Positions 11,746 through 23,590 of a stretch of 64,000 nt of DNA are shown here, piece after piece. Under the pieces are notes generated by a model that saw only the letters and a list, made by a program, of their open reading frames with translations, did not search any database and was not told the DNA's origin. Each line of letters starts with the position of its first letter. Positions within the stretch are counted from its first letter, which is position 1. Origin of the DNA: Narthecium ossifragum (taxonomy: Eukaryota > Streptophyta > Magnoliopsida > Dioscoreales > Nartheciaceae); NCBI GenBank assembly GCA_963920575.1, contig OY986969.1:6941076-7005075 (forward strand), written 5' to 3'. Position numbers and translations under genes: made by a program.

Positions 11746-12299
11746 GGTTCCTTTGTTCTTCCCGGCAGCCATCTCTTTCGTTGCCGTTCTCCCTCCTCCG
11801 GCCACCTTTTTGGGAGCTTGAAAGCTTGTTGGATTCGTGGCAACGAGAGGAAGGCTCCTGGTGTGGTTTGGAACCTCGTTGGTGGCTGGTTTGCGAGGGA
11901 TCAACCGAGGAATGCGCAGTCCGGTAGGTGTTCTACCTACATGAGTTAATTAATGGGTTTAGTTAAATCTAGCCGTTAGATCTTGATGAAATTATGTTGT
12001 TGAATGCATGTTGATTAATATAGTCTCTGGTTTAAGTTTCATGAACTTTGGTTAAGATTTCAGTAGGATTTAAGCATGATAAATCTCAGATTTCCGGTTT
12101 CCTGCTGTTCTTGAAGAACAGCCGGCTTTCGGCAAGTTTTCCGGCTTGTACATGCATGATCTTGGATTTTTATGAGAGATAAGAGTTGTAGATCTGTGAG
12201 TCTACTTTCAAACCCAATTGATTTCATATTTTTTCAATTTTTCTACGAGTTTTGATGATTTTTCTTCGAAACTGTGTCAGAGCAGAGTTGTTCATGAAT

Positions 12300-12475
12300 A
12301 GTGCCACGGTTGATCCGTGGATCAACCGCCAGACTCCAAGGTCGACCGTCAGCGGTCTCCACGGTCGACCGTGAGCCTGAAAAACAGCAAAATAACCCCT
12401 CACGGTCGATCCGTTGATCGACCGTCAACCTTAGCTTTTCCAAGGTCGATCCGTTGATCGACCGCCAGCCTTGAA
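12300..12475. repeat. Paired palindromes with GGTCGATC core
   Basis: Several inverted pairs are visible, such as CGGTTGATCCGTGGATCAAC and GGTCGATCCGTTGATCGACC. The sequence differs from the GATCGATC arrays of sister LTRs but the layout is the same: two short half-sites facing each other with almost no loop. Confidence 0.85.
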
Positions 12476-14119
12476 TAGTGTTTTTAGTGGTTTTGATTAG
12501 TGTTTTAATATGATATTATATTTTACTGTTCATCAAAGTTTTCGGGGTTGCTTCCCGTTGCAGGAGTCCGCGGTTGACGGTCGTGGTACCGTCGTAATGC
12601 CGGGACCCGCTGCGGATCGGCTTGCAGCGGTTGGTAGTACCGCTGCAGCGATCATGTTAGACTTGTATGATGCCTTGACATACTATTGCATGCCTATTTC
12701 CTCTTGCTTGTGTATGTTCATAGCATGCATTCTCTGTTGTGCATTAGTTGCATGGTTAGGGCGTGGGTGATTTATGGATCGCCGTCCCGAGGCTGGAAGC
12801 TCGGATTTAGCCCTAGGACCGGGGTTGGGTAGCTTGGTCCAGGTTCGAATTGTGGTGTCCAGTCAAACTTGATGATAGGCTTAGATGACTGGTACATATG
12901 TTGCTTGGTGATTATAGAGGTCGTGTCGGCCTTAAGTCGGGTGCTGAGGTGTAGCCGGTGTTCCACTGTGTTGACCCTTAAGTAGAGGGGTTGCCTACTT
13001 AGCGGTGCAGTTTCCCGCCTGCAGTGCCGGTACCTGCTTTTGGGCCAGCAGTGTTGTTTCCTGCTACTGAGTGCGACCAGACATGTCACCAGCTCGGCTG
13101 GAAGACCATGATCGTGGGCCTCAGGGACACGCGGTGGGGTTATGGGACCCCTTTGTACACCCAGGTCTTACTTGAGGGTGACACTTTTGTGTTCCCCTTC
13201 CTTCTGTGTGACGTAGTGTAGAACCCTACTGAGCTTTATGCTCACTCCTACCCAGGCTGCGTTTTGCAGGTGCAGGCGCCAGCTCTCCTTCAGTAGCCCC
13301 TACCGGGCAGGTGTTTGGTGGCGCGGCGGCGTCTGGCGGGGTTTGTGGACCGGTGATCCCTTTCTACACTTTTGTTATAGTTAGTCTCCTACGGGAATAT
13401 GATGTATAAACTGTTGTAACCCCTTTGAAGTTTTTGAATATTATATTATGTCTTTTGAGGTTTGAAATTATTGTATTATTCAGGGGTGTTTATGAACTGT
13501 TTAATGAAATCAGTCAGTTGGGGGGAACCCCTCGCCATTATTTCCGCATTTAGTTAGGTTCCGGTTCGCGTCGCCCGGCCCGGTTGGGCTTTCGCGGGTC
13601 GGGGCGCGACAATGACTGAGGCCTCCTTTCAGGGACACGCGGTGGGGTTATGGGACCCCTGTGTACACCCAGCCTTTGCTTGAGGGCGACACTGTTGTGT
13701 TCCCTCCCTTGTGAGTGTCGTAGTGTAGTGTCCCTGCTGAGCTTAGTGTTCATTCCTACTCGGGCTGCGTTTTGCAGGTGCTGGCGCTAGCTCTTCTTCG
13801 GTCGCCCCTACCGGGCCGGTGTTTTGTGACGTGGCGGCGTCTGGCGGTGCTTGAGGAGCGGCGATCACAGTCTTACCTTTTGTTATAGATAGTCTCCTAG
13901 GGGAGTGATAAATGTATAATTTTCCTGTTTGAGGTTTTTGTATTAAATATCAGTTTCAGTCTTTGAGTTGTGAATGATTGTATAATACAGGATGATTAAG
14001 AATTGCTAGGGTAACCACTACAATTAGAGGGAAACCTCGTCAAAATTTCCGCAGTAAGTTAGGTTCCGCTTCGCGTCGCCCGGCTCGATTGGGCCTATAC
14101 GGGTCGGAGCGCGACAACT

Positions 14120-14131
14120 TGGTATCAAAGC
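14120..14131 (+). other. Primer binding site (initiator methionine tRNA)
   Basis: TGGTATCAAAGC starts 3 bp after the 5' LTR end at 14116. It matches the plant initiator tRNA-Met primer site (normally TGGTATCAGAGC) with one change. It would prime minus-strand DNA synthesis. Confidence 0.9.
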
Positions 14132-14322
14132 ATAGGTTGTAGATCCCAGGGTGTTAGGATCAGGATTCGGTTGAGATTAAGCGTGGAATGGGTTAGTTCT
14201 ATGTCTAGAACATCCGTGCATGCTCTCCTTGTGATGTGTTATGCTTTTTCGCTTTATGTTGTGATGTTTTGTTTTGCGGCTTCTGACGAGTGAATGCTCG
14301 TTTGTCGTTGGTGATTGCGCAG

Positions 14323-15330
14323 ATGTCGGGAGTTCGAGACCGACCTTCGGTTGTTGGTCGGGGTGGGGCACGACCTGGTCAACCCGCCCGACCAGACAGG
14401 GTAGCACCTGTCAGGGAGATCAGAGCTAGACGGACTGCACCATCACCAGCGGCGGTTTCGGTCGCGCTGGCGGAGGTCTTCCTCGCCGAGGAGGAGACCC
14501 CTATTCCTGTCGACGGATGGACCGTTGAGGCGGTCTTGTTGGACTTTCTGCAGTTGGACCCGTCTAGATTCAGTGGTGGGTCAGCAGGTCCAGTGGCCAG
14601 GGCACGTCAGTTTGAGCAGGGGCTTCGATCAGAGATTAGGCGACGGACCAGTTCTTACCACTTCCAGGCGTACTCAGCAGTTCTGGATTGCGCCTTGGTA
14701 GTAGAGGCGCAGTTGCGAGACGAGAGGTGTCAGGCAGTTCCATCGACATCCTCTTCCAGCGCACAACAGAGGCCCCAGTTCAGAGGGGGATTCGGCAGAG
14801 GCCAACAGCGGCGTCGGCGACACTTCCAGCAGCAGTCGCAGCGCCTGCAGTAGTTCCAGCAGCAGCTGCCGAGCTCAGCAGGCCAGTTCCTCCGGACGGC
14901 CGGGCCGTTCGGGCAGGCTTCGTCAGGGGGAGGCCAGGGTCGGTAGCCTGGTGGCGTGCCAGTCACGTGTTTCCACTGCGGGCAGCTGGCACACTACCGT
15001 AGAGACTGTTCCTTGCGAGGAGCGCGGGGCGTTGTGCCGCAGGGCAATAGAGGCGGAGGGCCCAGTGCTTGGCAGGGGAGCAGTGGTGGGCGCGGGTCAG
15101 GGGCTGGACCGAGCTGCTCCAGGGGTGGGGGCGGCCATCGGGGGCAGGTGTTTGCCCTCCCAGTTTGTGAGCAGCAGGACTCCGTTCAGCTGTATCAGCC
15201 GCCACCTCAGTACCAGCAGCTGTTACAGTACCAGCAGTCGCAGCAGCACCAGCAGCCACAGCAGTACCAGCAGCCGCAGCAGTATCAGCAGGTAGCGGCA
15301 GAGCCGTCCGTCCTCAGAGGTATCTTTCAG
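14323..15330 (+). pseudogene. Tekay gag (capsid/nucleocapsid) with internal deletion
   Basis: The frame opens at ATG 14323. It runs into a stop near 14853 (CAG to TAG context), with a second stop near 14950, and the same frame continues to the zinc knuckle CFHCGQLAHYRRDC at about 14970-15011. After SRFSGG (about 14580) the text jumps to ARQFEQGLRSEI. Tekay-type gags normally have roughly a hundred residues between these points, including tryptophan-rich capsid sequence, so a deletion is inferred. The tail is glutamine-rich (CAG-type triplets, 15198-15300). Nonsense changes plus deletion make it a pseudogene. Confidence 0.85.
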
Positions 15331-15700
15331 CTATCTAGTTCCTTGGTAGATGTGCTGATAGATTCAGGGGTGTCTCACTCCTACATTGCTAGCATGTGCG
15401 TGGCATCTCTAGGGTTAGAGACGAGTCGGCTAGAGGTGGCACAGTCTGTAGACTCACCGATCGGCGAGGCAGTCAGGGTGGACCGGGTCTGCTGATCGTG
15501 TTCGTTGGAGGTTGGAGGCCTCCGGGTCTGTCTAGACTTGCGGGTACTAGACATGACCGGCTTTGACATGATACTCGGTATGGACTGGTTGGCAGAATAC
15601 CAGGCCGTCATCGACTGTGGTCGCCGAAGGGTGGTCGCTTGGACACCCGACGGGACACGGTTTGTGTTATTGGGGGATCGGTTCTCCGCCGATTCCTTTG
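15331..15700 (+). pseudogene. Tekay aspartic protease
   Basis: The retroviral-type aspartic protease processes the polyprotein. The active-site motif reads LIDSGVSHSYI at about 15350-15382; the catalytic Asp-Ser-Gly is intact although the following alanine is valine. A stop at about 15493 interrupts the domain, and the frame resumes with GFDMILGMDWL at about 15559-15591, the second conserved block. Confidence 0.87.
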
Positions 15701-17131
15701 CTTGTAGTGTAGGGAGGCGTGGCAGCGAACTCTCAGCCTTGTTGGCTAGCTTGTCTCTGTCCGGTTCTGAGGGAGTGCAGCAGCGCAGTTTTCCCAGGAT
15801 CGTGTGCGACTACACCGATGTGTTTCCCGAGGTGTTGCCAGGGCTTCCACCGCCCAGAGAGGTCGATTTCGAGATCGAACTAGTACCAGGTACTGCACCG
15901 ATCTCTCCCAGCTTTCAGGATGGCATCGGTAGAGCAAAGTGAGTTGAGGACCCAGCTAGACGAGCTGACCAATAGAGGCTTCATCCGTCCCAGCATGTCT
16001 CCCTGGGGGGCGCCAGTGTTGTTCGCAAAGAAGAAGGATGGTACCCTTCGACTTTGCATAGACTACAGGCGGGTCAACAGGGTGATGGTGAAGAACAGGT
16101 ATCCGATGCCGCGGATCGACGACCTGTTTGACCAGTTGCGAGTATCTTCAGTGTTTTCGAAGATCGACCTCCGCACCGGCTACCACCAGTTGAGGGTTCG
16201 GGATTGCGACATCCCGAAGACGGCTTTCCGGACTCGGTACGGCCTATACGAGTTCGTAGTGATGCCGTTTGGGCTGACAAACGCACCAGCAGGGTTCATG
16301 GATCTCATGCAGAGGATCTTCCGGCCTTTCCTAGACGAGTTCGTTGTGGTGTTCGTTGACGACATTCTCATCTACTCCCGGTCAGAGGCGGAGCACGAGC
16401 GACACTTGGCGACAGTGTTGCAGCTACTTCGGGAGCATCGGCTTTATGCCAAGGCTTCCAAGTGTGAGTTCTGACTTGCACATGTGGGGTTCCTTGGACA
16501 CGTGGTGTCGGCAGCAGGGATCTCAGTCGACCCCGTCAAGGTCGAGGCAGTGGTACAGTGGCAGAGACCGAGGACAGTGTTCGAGGTCCGCAGTTTCCTG
16601 GGCTTGGCGGGGTACTACAGGCGGTTCATGCGGGACTTCTCCAGAGTTGCCAGACCGTTGACCAGACTGACACAGAAGGCCGTCCCGTTCGTGTGGGATG
16701 TTGCTTGTGAGCGAGCCTTCGTGGAGCTGAGGACCAGGTTGACCAGTGCACCGGTGCTGATCGTCCCCGAGCGAGGCGTTGGTTACAGTGTCTACTGCGA
16801 CGCCAGTGGTGAGGGTTTAGGGTGTGTCCTCATGCAGGAGGGCCACGGAGTTTCCTATGGTTCTCGCCAGCTGAAGAACCATTAGAGGAACTACCCGACC
16901 CATGACTTGGAGCTAGCAGCGGTGGTCTTCGCCCTGAAGACCTGGCGTCACTACCTCTATGGCGAGAAGTTTTCTATCTTATCGGACCATATGAGTTTGA
17001 CGCACGTTTTCACTCAACGTGACCTCAACCTGAGGTAGCGACGCTGGATGGAGCTTCTGGAGAACTACGACTTTGAGTTGCATTACCATCCTGGTAAGGA
17101 AAACGTCGTAGCAGACGCGCTGAGCAGATAG
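15701..17131 (+). pseudogene. Tekay reverse transcriptase and RNase H
   Basis: A frameshift near 15915 is followed by the RT frame 15920-16474. It contains [25 protein letters not shown], the YHQLRV block and the active site [11 protein letters not shown] (about 16340-16372), with the catalytic Asp pair intact. The frame is closed by a TGA at 16472-16474 where relatives have tryptophan, then continues GFLGHVVS...[10 protein letters not shown]. RNase H follows ([10 protein letters not shown], 16793-16822), with TAG in place of a Glu codon at 16882 and of a Gln codon at 17036, and ends with [11 protein letters not shown] at 17098-17130. About 470 residues of near-complete homology carry several nonsense changes. 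Confidence 0.92.
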
Positions 17132-18290
17132 GTGAGAGACACCAGAGCAGCAGGTGCAGGGTTGTCAGCGTGGCAGTGGCATGCTCTAGAGACGGTGGGC
17201 CAGTTGGGGCTCGAGTTTGAGGATCGGGGATCCAGCAGCTTCCTCTACGCGGTGCAGAGTATTCCGGCAGTTCTAGCCAGAGTGTTAGAGGCACAGCAAA
17301 GTGACCCAGAGCTCGAGGAGTTACGCACAGCAGCGGGCACAGAGGGTGCGGACGGAGACTGGACAGTATCGCCAGATGGACGGCTACGGTTCCGAGGCAG
17401 AGTAGCGGTTCCAGCAGATCCAGTTCTTCGAGATGACGTCCTACGAGAGTGGTGGAGTTCCACCACTCTCGCTTTGTAGTTCATCCTAGCGGCACCAAGA
17501 TGTACCAGGATCTTCGGCGACAGTTCTGGTGGCGAGAGATGAAGAGGGCAGTGACGGAGTTCGTATCGCGCTGCCTTACATGTCAGAAGGTCAAGGTAGA
17601 GCACCAGCGGACTTCGGGGTTACTTCAGCCGCTTCCACTAGCTGAGTGGAAGCGGGAGCACATCACGATGGACTTCGTGACCGGGCTACCGAGATCTCTT
17701 AGGGGGAATGACACGAATTGGGTCATCGTTGATCGATTGACCAAATCGGCGCACTTCCTGCCTATGCGGAAGACAGACTCGACTTACAGGTTGGACGGTT
17801 TGTACGTCCGAGAAGGTAGTCAGACTACACGGGGTTCCAGTTTCTATCGTGTCAGACCGCGACCCCAGGTTCACCAGCAGGTTCTGGCGGGGCTTTCAGG
17901 AGGCAGTTGGCACACTCCTGACGTTCAGTACGGTGTTTCATCCGCAGACAGACGGGCAGTCAGAGCGGACGATCCAGATCTTGGAGGATATGCTGAGAGC
18001 ATGTGTCCTCGACGCAGGAGGTAGCTAGGAGGAGCACGTTCCTTTGGTGGAGTTCGCCTACAACAACAGCTACCAGTCCAGTCTTGGAGTAGCACCTTTC
18101 GAGGCGTTGTACGGTAGGCCGTGTCGTTCCCCAGTATGCTGGACAGAGGTTGGAGAGGCTTCACTCACCGGTCCAGACCTCGTCAGGAGGTCGTCAGAGA
18201 GGTTAGTGCAAATCAGGCAGAGGCTTCTGACGGCTCAGAGCCGGCAGAAGAGCTATGCAGATCAGAGACGATGACTGCTTGAGTTCGCAG
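17132..18290 (+). pseudogene. Tekay integrase
   Basis: The zinc-finger region lies around 17460-17600 with HHSRF...CLTCQKVK and the H/C residues in place. The catalytic core includes MDFVTGLP (17669-17692), then after a frameshift near 17810 the VSDRDPRF segment, and [10 protein letters not shown] at 17937-17966. A TAG near 18022 replaces tryptophan, and the chain resumes LVEFAYNNSYQSS at 18044. It inserts element DNA into the host genome in intact relatives. The frame is broken at least four times here. Confidence 0.9.
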
Positions 18291-18295
18291 TTGGC

Positions 18296-18742
18296 GACAG
18301 TGTGTTCCGGTGGGCAGCACCGTACAGAGGGTTTTTCAGGTTTGGCAGCGGGGGCAAGTTGGCTCCGAGGTTCGTCGGGCCATTTGAGATCCTAGAGAGG
18401 GTCGGCGAGGTAGCCTACTGCTTGGACCTTCCTCAGCACATGTCTGCTGTACACCCGATTTTTCACGTGTCGATGCTGAGGAAGTACCACCCCGACCCAT
18501 CGCATGTCATCAGAGTGGATGACATCGAGCTCGAGTCAGACGCGACGTTCGTTGAGCAGCCTGTTCGAGTACTTGACCGGAGGGATCAGGTCTTGCTGGG
18601 CAAGACGATTCCCTTGGTCAAGGTACTGTGGAGGCACAGAGATGTCGAGGAGATGACCTGAGAGCGCGAGGCACGCATGCGGCAGGAGTATCCACACTTG
18701 TTCCCTTCTAGAGGTAACTTTTGTCCTGTGTTTCTAGTGTAG
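18296..18742 (+). pseudogene. Integrase C-terminus and chromodomain
   Basis: This part reads GPFEILERVGEVAY, then HPIFHVSMLRKYHPDP, then a chromodomain ending IPLVKVLWRHRDVEEMT. The tryptophan expected next is TGA (18659-18661), followed by ERE and about 20 more residues to a stop at 18740. C-terminal chromodomains are typical of Tekay/Del chromoviruses and direct integration to marked chromatin. Directly after this the 3' LTR begins about 211 bp inside its normal start, so polypurine tract and LTR start were lost in one deletion. Confidence 0.88.
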
Positions 18743-18744
18743 CT

Positions 18745-19585
18745 GGATCGATCTTCTCTAGCTAAGAGATCGATCTTCTCGTGCCAAAAAGTCAAGTGCG
18801 ATCGTCAAGAAGGATCGATCTTTCCTTAGGGAAAGATCGATCATTCATAGGTCGGTTCGTTTGCCTATAAAGCAGACGAGACATTCTTCCTTGAATCCTT
18901 TTGAAATCCGAAGATCTAAGCTCAGATCTTGCGATTTTTGAAGGTGTTTGAGGAAGATCCAAGGCCTAACAGCTTGGATTGAAGCTGCTCTTGCTTAGGT
19001 AGGGATCCTACCTATAATCTTTTCCGGGTTTTTGGTTTTTCCGATTTGATTATGTTCTTATGATTAGATCTCTTTGTATACATGTTGGTTTTCTGTGATT
19101 TCACCGGTTTTAAACTCGTGGGATCTTGATCTATCAGATCCCAGAGTTTGGTTAAGTTTGGATGTATCTTCTGGCGGTTTTTCTCGCCAGAAGTACGCCG
19201 GAGAACCCTCTGGGTTGGTCATGTTGCGCCCGATGAAGGATCGATCATCTACTTGGAGAAGATCGATCCTGGGTCTTGGGTAGCATGGTTACCCTGCGTC
19301 GCGAGGAAGATTGATCTTCCTGAGAGGAAGGATCGATCTTTCTTGGCGCGACGAGAAGGGTGCCCTCTGTCTCGAGAGAGATCGATCTTCTTTAGCTCGA
19401 CAGTGAGGGAAGCTCACTGTTACTTAAAAGATCGATCTTTTATTAGGAAAAGATCGATCCTTTAGTAGCAGAGAGGATTTTTCATGGCTTTTGCCCGCGG
19501 GGCTTGGTATGTCGGTTTTCCTTATCGCTTTATACCTTGTACATATGTTTACGCATGTTAGCCCTATAATAGGGGCAGTGGTGAA
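18745..19585 (+). repeat. 3' LTR of the Tekay element, first part
   Basis: Matches the 5' LTR from about 9724 onward. The first 211 bp of the LTR are missing. It carries the same paired palindromes (18745-18846 and 19234-19462, with fewer pairs than the 5' copy) and the same TATA-like box near 18863. It stops at GTGGTGAA where the minus-strand guest begins at 19586. Confidence 0.92.
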
Positions 19586-21132
19586 TGACACGCCTTGAAA
19601 AGTGTCGTGGTCTTAACAAGTACGTCAAAATTAGAAATTTATAATCCGAATCACTAACTAAGTACTTTATGGGTAGATAGCAATGAGTCCGAGTCGGTCC
19701 ACAAGGAAAAGAAGTGTTAAGTCTAATTACCTTGTATAGTTCTAAATCAAAAGATTGATAAGGAAAAGGATTTTTGGGTTTTAAACTACTCTTAACTAAT
19801 ATTAAACTAAACTGAATAATAATAGGATAAATGGCCAAGAGATTTCTAATCCGTAATAAAGAACTAACTAGGTCTTTCTAGGATAAAAGCAATTCAAAAA
19901 GTGTAAATGGTTTTAACTAGTCGATAGGTGAATGGCTGGAACCCCTACCGCTCAACAAAGATTCGTAAGAAGTTTTCATCGAAACGAAGATCAAATTAGC
20001 GGATAATTGGTATGAGAATAATCAAAGTGGTTCTAGCACTTTGAGATCGCCTAATCAATAAAGATAAAGAATGAATTGTAGGTTATAATCATAGGTCTTA
20101 ATGGTTCTAGCATTAAGGTAGTGGTTCTAACACTCCTACAATCATAATCTAGGGTTTAGGATCCAATCCTAAGATCTAACATGGTTCTAGCATGAAAGCA
20201 TATTGGAAAAGTCCTAATCCTAGCCTCTAACATGCAATACTCAAAACCAGCGATCGTAATCTCAGCGTAACTTTCACATCCGAACTCAAAATGAGATGAT
20301 TCAAGATTTGGTGGAAAGCTAAGGAAGAGATCTACAACTTTTGTATTTTGAGTTTTCAAAGATTCCGACTGTACAACCACGGAAAAACCGAGACAAGACA
20401 GGTCGAATCTAGGGCACAAAGAACATCCAATTCATTCACCATAATAAATATTACCAATAGATATGACAATAAAAGATTATCTAATACATCATAGAAATCC
20501 CTAGGCTAGAGATTAGTTACTCATCTTAGGAAGGAGATCCGTCGATGAAGGTTGTCACCGCGCTCCACCCTTGGATCTTCCACCAAAGATCTAACCTAAT
20601 TTGTGGAAAAGAAACAAAGAGAAATCCTAAGAGATGAACAAAATTCGACCATGGAAGGCTGCCAAAACGCCCCCAAAGAAGGCTATTTATAGCCTAGGGC
20701 AAACCCTAACTCGGATTAGTCAGTTTCCTTTTATTTTCCCGCAGCACCAAAAGGGATCGATCCCCTTCTTCCGAAGCTTCTTTCCTGCGCCTTTGTACTA
20801 AAAATAGCATATCTTCCTTTAGGAAACTCCAAATCACAAACCGTAAAAAGTTCTGGAATCTAGACTTCAAGAGCTTTCCAACCATATATAGCACATTATC
20901 TGGTTCTTCCTAAGCAGGTTCAGTTTTTATGTTGAAGATGACCCATCTTTGCTCCTTTGCTCATTTGCTCCTAGCGAGTTCTTTATTTCTTCGTTTTAGC
21001 ACCAAACTTGATCTAATCTTTGATGAGGGTCCTTTAGCCTGAAATGAAGAAAAGACAATCAAAATAGCATTGCTCGGAGACTAACGAGACCTAGTTAAAA
21101 TGGATAATTGTGCACTTTTCATGCGTTATCAC
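19586..21132 (-). repeat. 3' LTR of the non-autonomous element (complete)
   Basis: 1547 bp from TGACACGCC (plus view) to GCGTTATCA. A TATA-like CTATAAATAG reads on the minus strand near 20680-20695. One GATCGATC palindrome remains at about 20756, which may be the remnant of an array like those in related LTRs. Several GGTTCTAGCA/GGTTCTAACA-type short repeats lie in the right-hand half as written (20020-20200). Confidence 0.88.
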
Positions 21133-21639
21133 ACCCCCCAACTTGATCTTTGCTAGTTCTCGAGCAAAGCAAAAAAAAAAAAAAAAATATAAAGCAGTAA
21201 ATCTAACTAGCCACTTTCGCAGGACTCACGATTACACTTAGCATGTGTAACAAGCCTTTAAACACTTGGGTGGCCCCAATGTAGGAGTTTGAGTCTCCTG
21301 AGGGTTTACAGTGATGATACCCACAAACATCTATACATCCCCTTGAATATATCATCAGAAATCAATTATAATATTCATCAACTCTCATGCATGAAATAAA
21401 AATAATATCCATGAATTTATTCTTTAATTCATAGTCACATAAAAGTAGAGTAAATACAAGCATGTCATTACACACTTCCAATACTTCAACATATTTAATC
21501 ATAATTCAAAAATAACCTTAACACTCCAGTGTGTGAATAAAGTTCCACATGCATCAGAGTCTCCATTATATCCAAGCATTTAACTGTTCAAGATCAACAT
21601 TTTAAGCATGCACATATTTTCCACTATCACATAACAATA

Positions 21640-21850
21640 TATGTTTTTTTTCAGACACATACTTTTTTTTTCTTTAGGAAATTCAACCGTTTTACGTGAA
21701 CAACATGCTGGTGAGGCACACTGCCCGGTTAATAGGTATGAAATCCCTTTTTTTTCTCATTTCTTTTTTCCTTTTTTCAGGTAATTCAACTATTTTACGC
21801 GAACAACACGCTGGTTAGGCACACTGCCCGGTTACTAAGTTGAAAACCCT
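21640..21850. repeat. Direct duplication of about 100 bp in the element interior
   Basis: Two segments (about 21685-21740 and 21786-21840) share GCTGGT(G/T)AGGCACACTG and CCCGGTTA, each preceded by a T-rich run and TTTTACG(T/C)GAACAACA. They lie between the ORF and the 3' LTR in element sense. Confidence 0.75.
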
Positions 21851-22649
21851 ACACTTTCAGACACATACTTTTTGTGAATAGAAAATTACATGTGTTCATG
21901 TATCTTCTGTGACATGACAGAGAACAATAAATCTATCCCAGTCTTAGGCTCAGAATCTAATTTCAGCTCTTCAACATGTGAAAGTGAACATGTGCATTCG
22001 GATATGTCAAGTTATCCCTAAATCATGGTAAAAGTGTTAAATTATAGAACTCATGTCATGCATAACAAAAATTTACTATCCCTTATATGACATACAAGTT
22101 TCAAAATAATTCATATGATAAATTTCTAAAACACGCATGTTTGTCAAATCATATCATAATTTCATTCTTATGACATAATCCAAGGGATGTATAATAGTTG
22201 GTTATCATAAAAAAATAAACATAAATTCCTAAAATTCTACCCCCCAACTTAAATGTAATTGTCCCCAATTACACTAAGTTATAAAAAATAGATCAAAGAA
22301 TAAAGGGTAGAGATCACCATAATATCGTGCCAAATGTAGTCGTCTCGTTCAGTACGATCACCACACCGCCCACACAACGAAAACATCGCCACGTCAAGAA
22401 ATCATGTCTCTAGAAAATACGATCTATATTTGGTATAAATATCCACCCATGAGCCATGTACAAAGGAACACATGCCATAAAAATACCTTTCCAAAGAAAA
22501 ATCAAATAGAATAAATGGAAAATATATCATGAATAGCAAAAAGGCATATAAATTATTAAAAATTCCGGCAGAGTCTCCTTTGTATTTCTTGAATATGTAG
22601 CCTGTACAATCATTCATCCACATAATTTAAAATATAGACATTAAAATAT

Positions 22650-23570
22650 ATTAAATCTTCCACGCACAACACCTAAAATAATCAGCATCAATAATATCGT
22701 GATTAAAAATCACGACCGTCCGATTGGAAAAAGGATCACTGTAGCCTCTGGATCATGTATGGCAGCCAATGGACGGCTGAGAGCTCGCCGGAGGTGATCA
22801 ACGGTGAAACTTCATCGTCGGAGGACGGGAAGGGCTGGGATAGAATCATGGAGGCCTAAGGAGTTTACTGGTGAAGTCTGATCGAAGCATAGTGGCCTCC
22901 AGACGACGGAACGGTTGTGGACGGCTCGTAGGAAGATGACCGGAGTTGGAAACCGGCGGTCGGAGCTTCAATCTAGATAGGCAAGGATCATGGAGGCCTA
23001 AGGAACTCACCTATGGGATTTAATTGCAGAAACGGAGTTCCAGGAGGTGGATAGAAGATAGCCGGCGTGGTGGGAGATCGTCGGGAGTGGACGCCGGCGA
23101 TCCGAGCTGCAAGCTCAGGTTTTGAAGGTGGAAGAAGCTTCGTGACGGCCAGAGGAAGGTTCTGGAGGTGGTTAGAGGTGGTGGGAAGCAGTGGAAGAGG
23201 TGATCGGAGATGGCCGTTGAAACAGGGGAGGCTCACCGGCGTCGGAGGAGCTGATGTTAAGGGAAGAAGAGGACGTGAGGAGGTAGAGGAGAAGATGGCG
23301 GTGATGTAGGTGGTAGTTTTGAGGGACGGGGATGGCCGGAGAGACGGCGACGGGCAGCGGTCGGCGACGGCTCGGGGACGAGCCGGGACGACGAGTCCAT
23401 GGCTCGCTGGTGAGCCGCGACGAGAAGGAGAGAGAAAAACTCAGGGAAAAATAAGGAAATTCCAGAAAAAACGAAAACAAATGGGAAAAAATCATGCAAA
23501 AATCCGAAAAATTAAGGAAAATTTAAACAAAAAAAATTCAGGACAAAAAATTTGAAAAAGTACTGGGTTG
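22650..23570. other. GC-rich non-coding interior of the non-autonomous element
   Basis: Unlike the AT-rich surroundings, this part has many CGG, GGAGG and CCGG runs. It contains two copies of ATGGAGGCCTAAGGA (22847 and 22990). Open frames on both strands are short and repeat-like. A captured piece of host leader or exon is possible. Nothing recognisable is encoded. The motif GGGTTGCCTCCCAGGAAGCG at 23563-23582 is a conserved feature often seen downstream of the ORF in this element type. Confidence 0.45.
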
Positions 23571-23590
23571 CCTCCCAGGAAGCGCTCGAT

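Larger units (their letters stand above)
11299..13611 (+). mobile_element. Solo LTR of the Tekay family nested in the 5' LTR
   Basis: Starts TGTGAGGACCTGTCCC and ends GGGTCGGGGCGCGACA. The TSD is a perfect ATGAC at 11294-11298 and 13612-13616. Removing it restores the LTR sequence seen undisturbed near 27385. It differs from its host LTR. It has a polypyrimidine block (11600-11745), a single GCGATCGGTCGC-type palindrome pair (11534-11566), and an array built on GGTCGATC/GATCGACC (12300-12475) where the host has GATCGATC. It belongs to a sister subfamily. Confidence 0.95.
9513..14116 (+). repeat. 5' LTR of the Tekay element, split by a solo LTR
   Basis: LTR sequence occupies 9513-11298 and 13617-14116, about 2.29 kb once the guest (11299-13611) and the extra ATGAC are removed. 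It begins TGTGAGGACTCG and ends GGGTCGGAGCGCGACA. It contains a TATA-like box at about 9843, and paired GATCGATC palindromes both before (9722-9830) and after (10168-10482) that box. The sequence on either side of the guest matches the uninterrupted stretch of the 3' LTR around 27380-27395. Confidence 0.93.

Noticed and set aside
11464..11949. ORFs of 118-161 codons on both strands
   Set aside because: They lie across the polypyrimidine block of a solo LTR and have no start context or domain.
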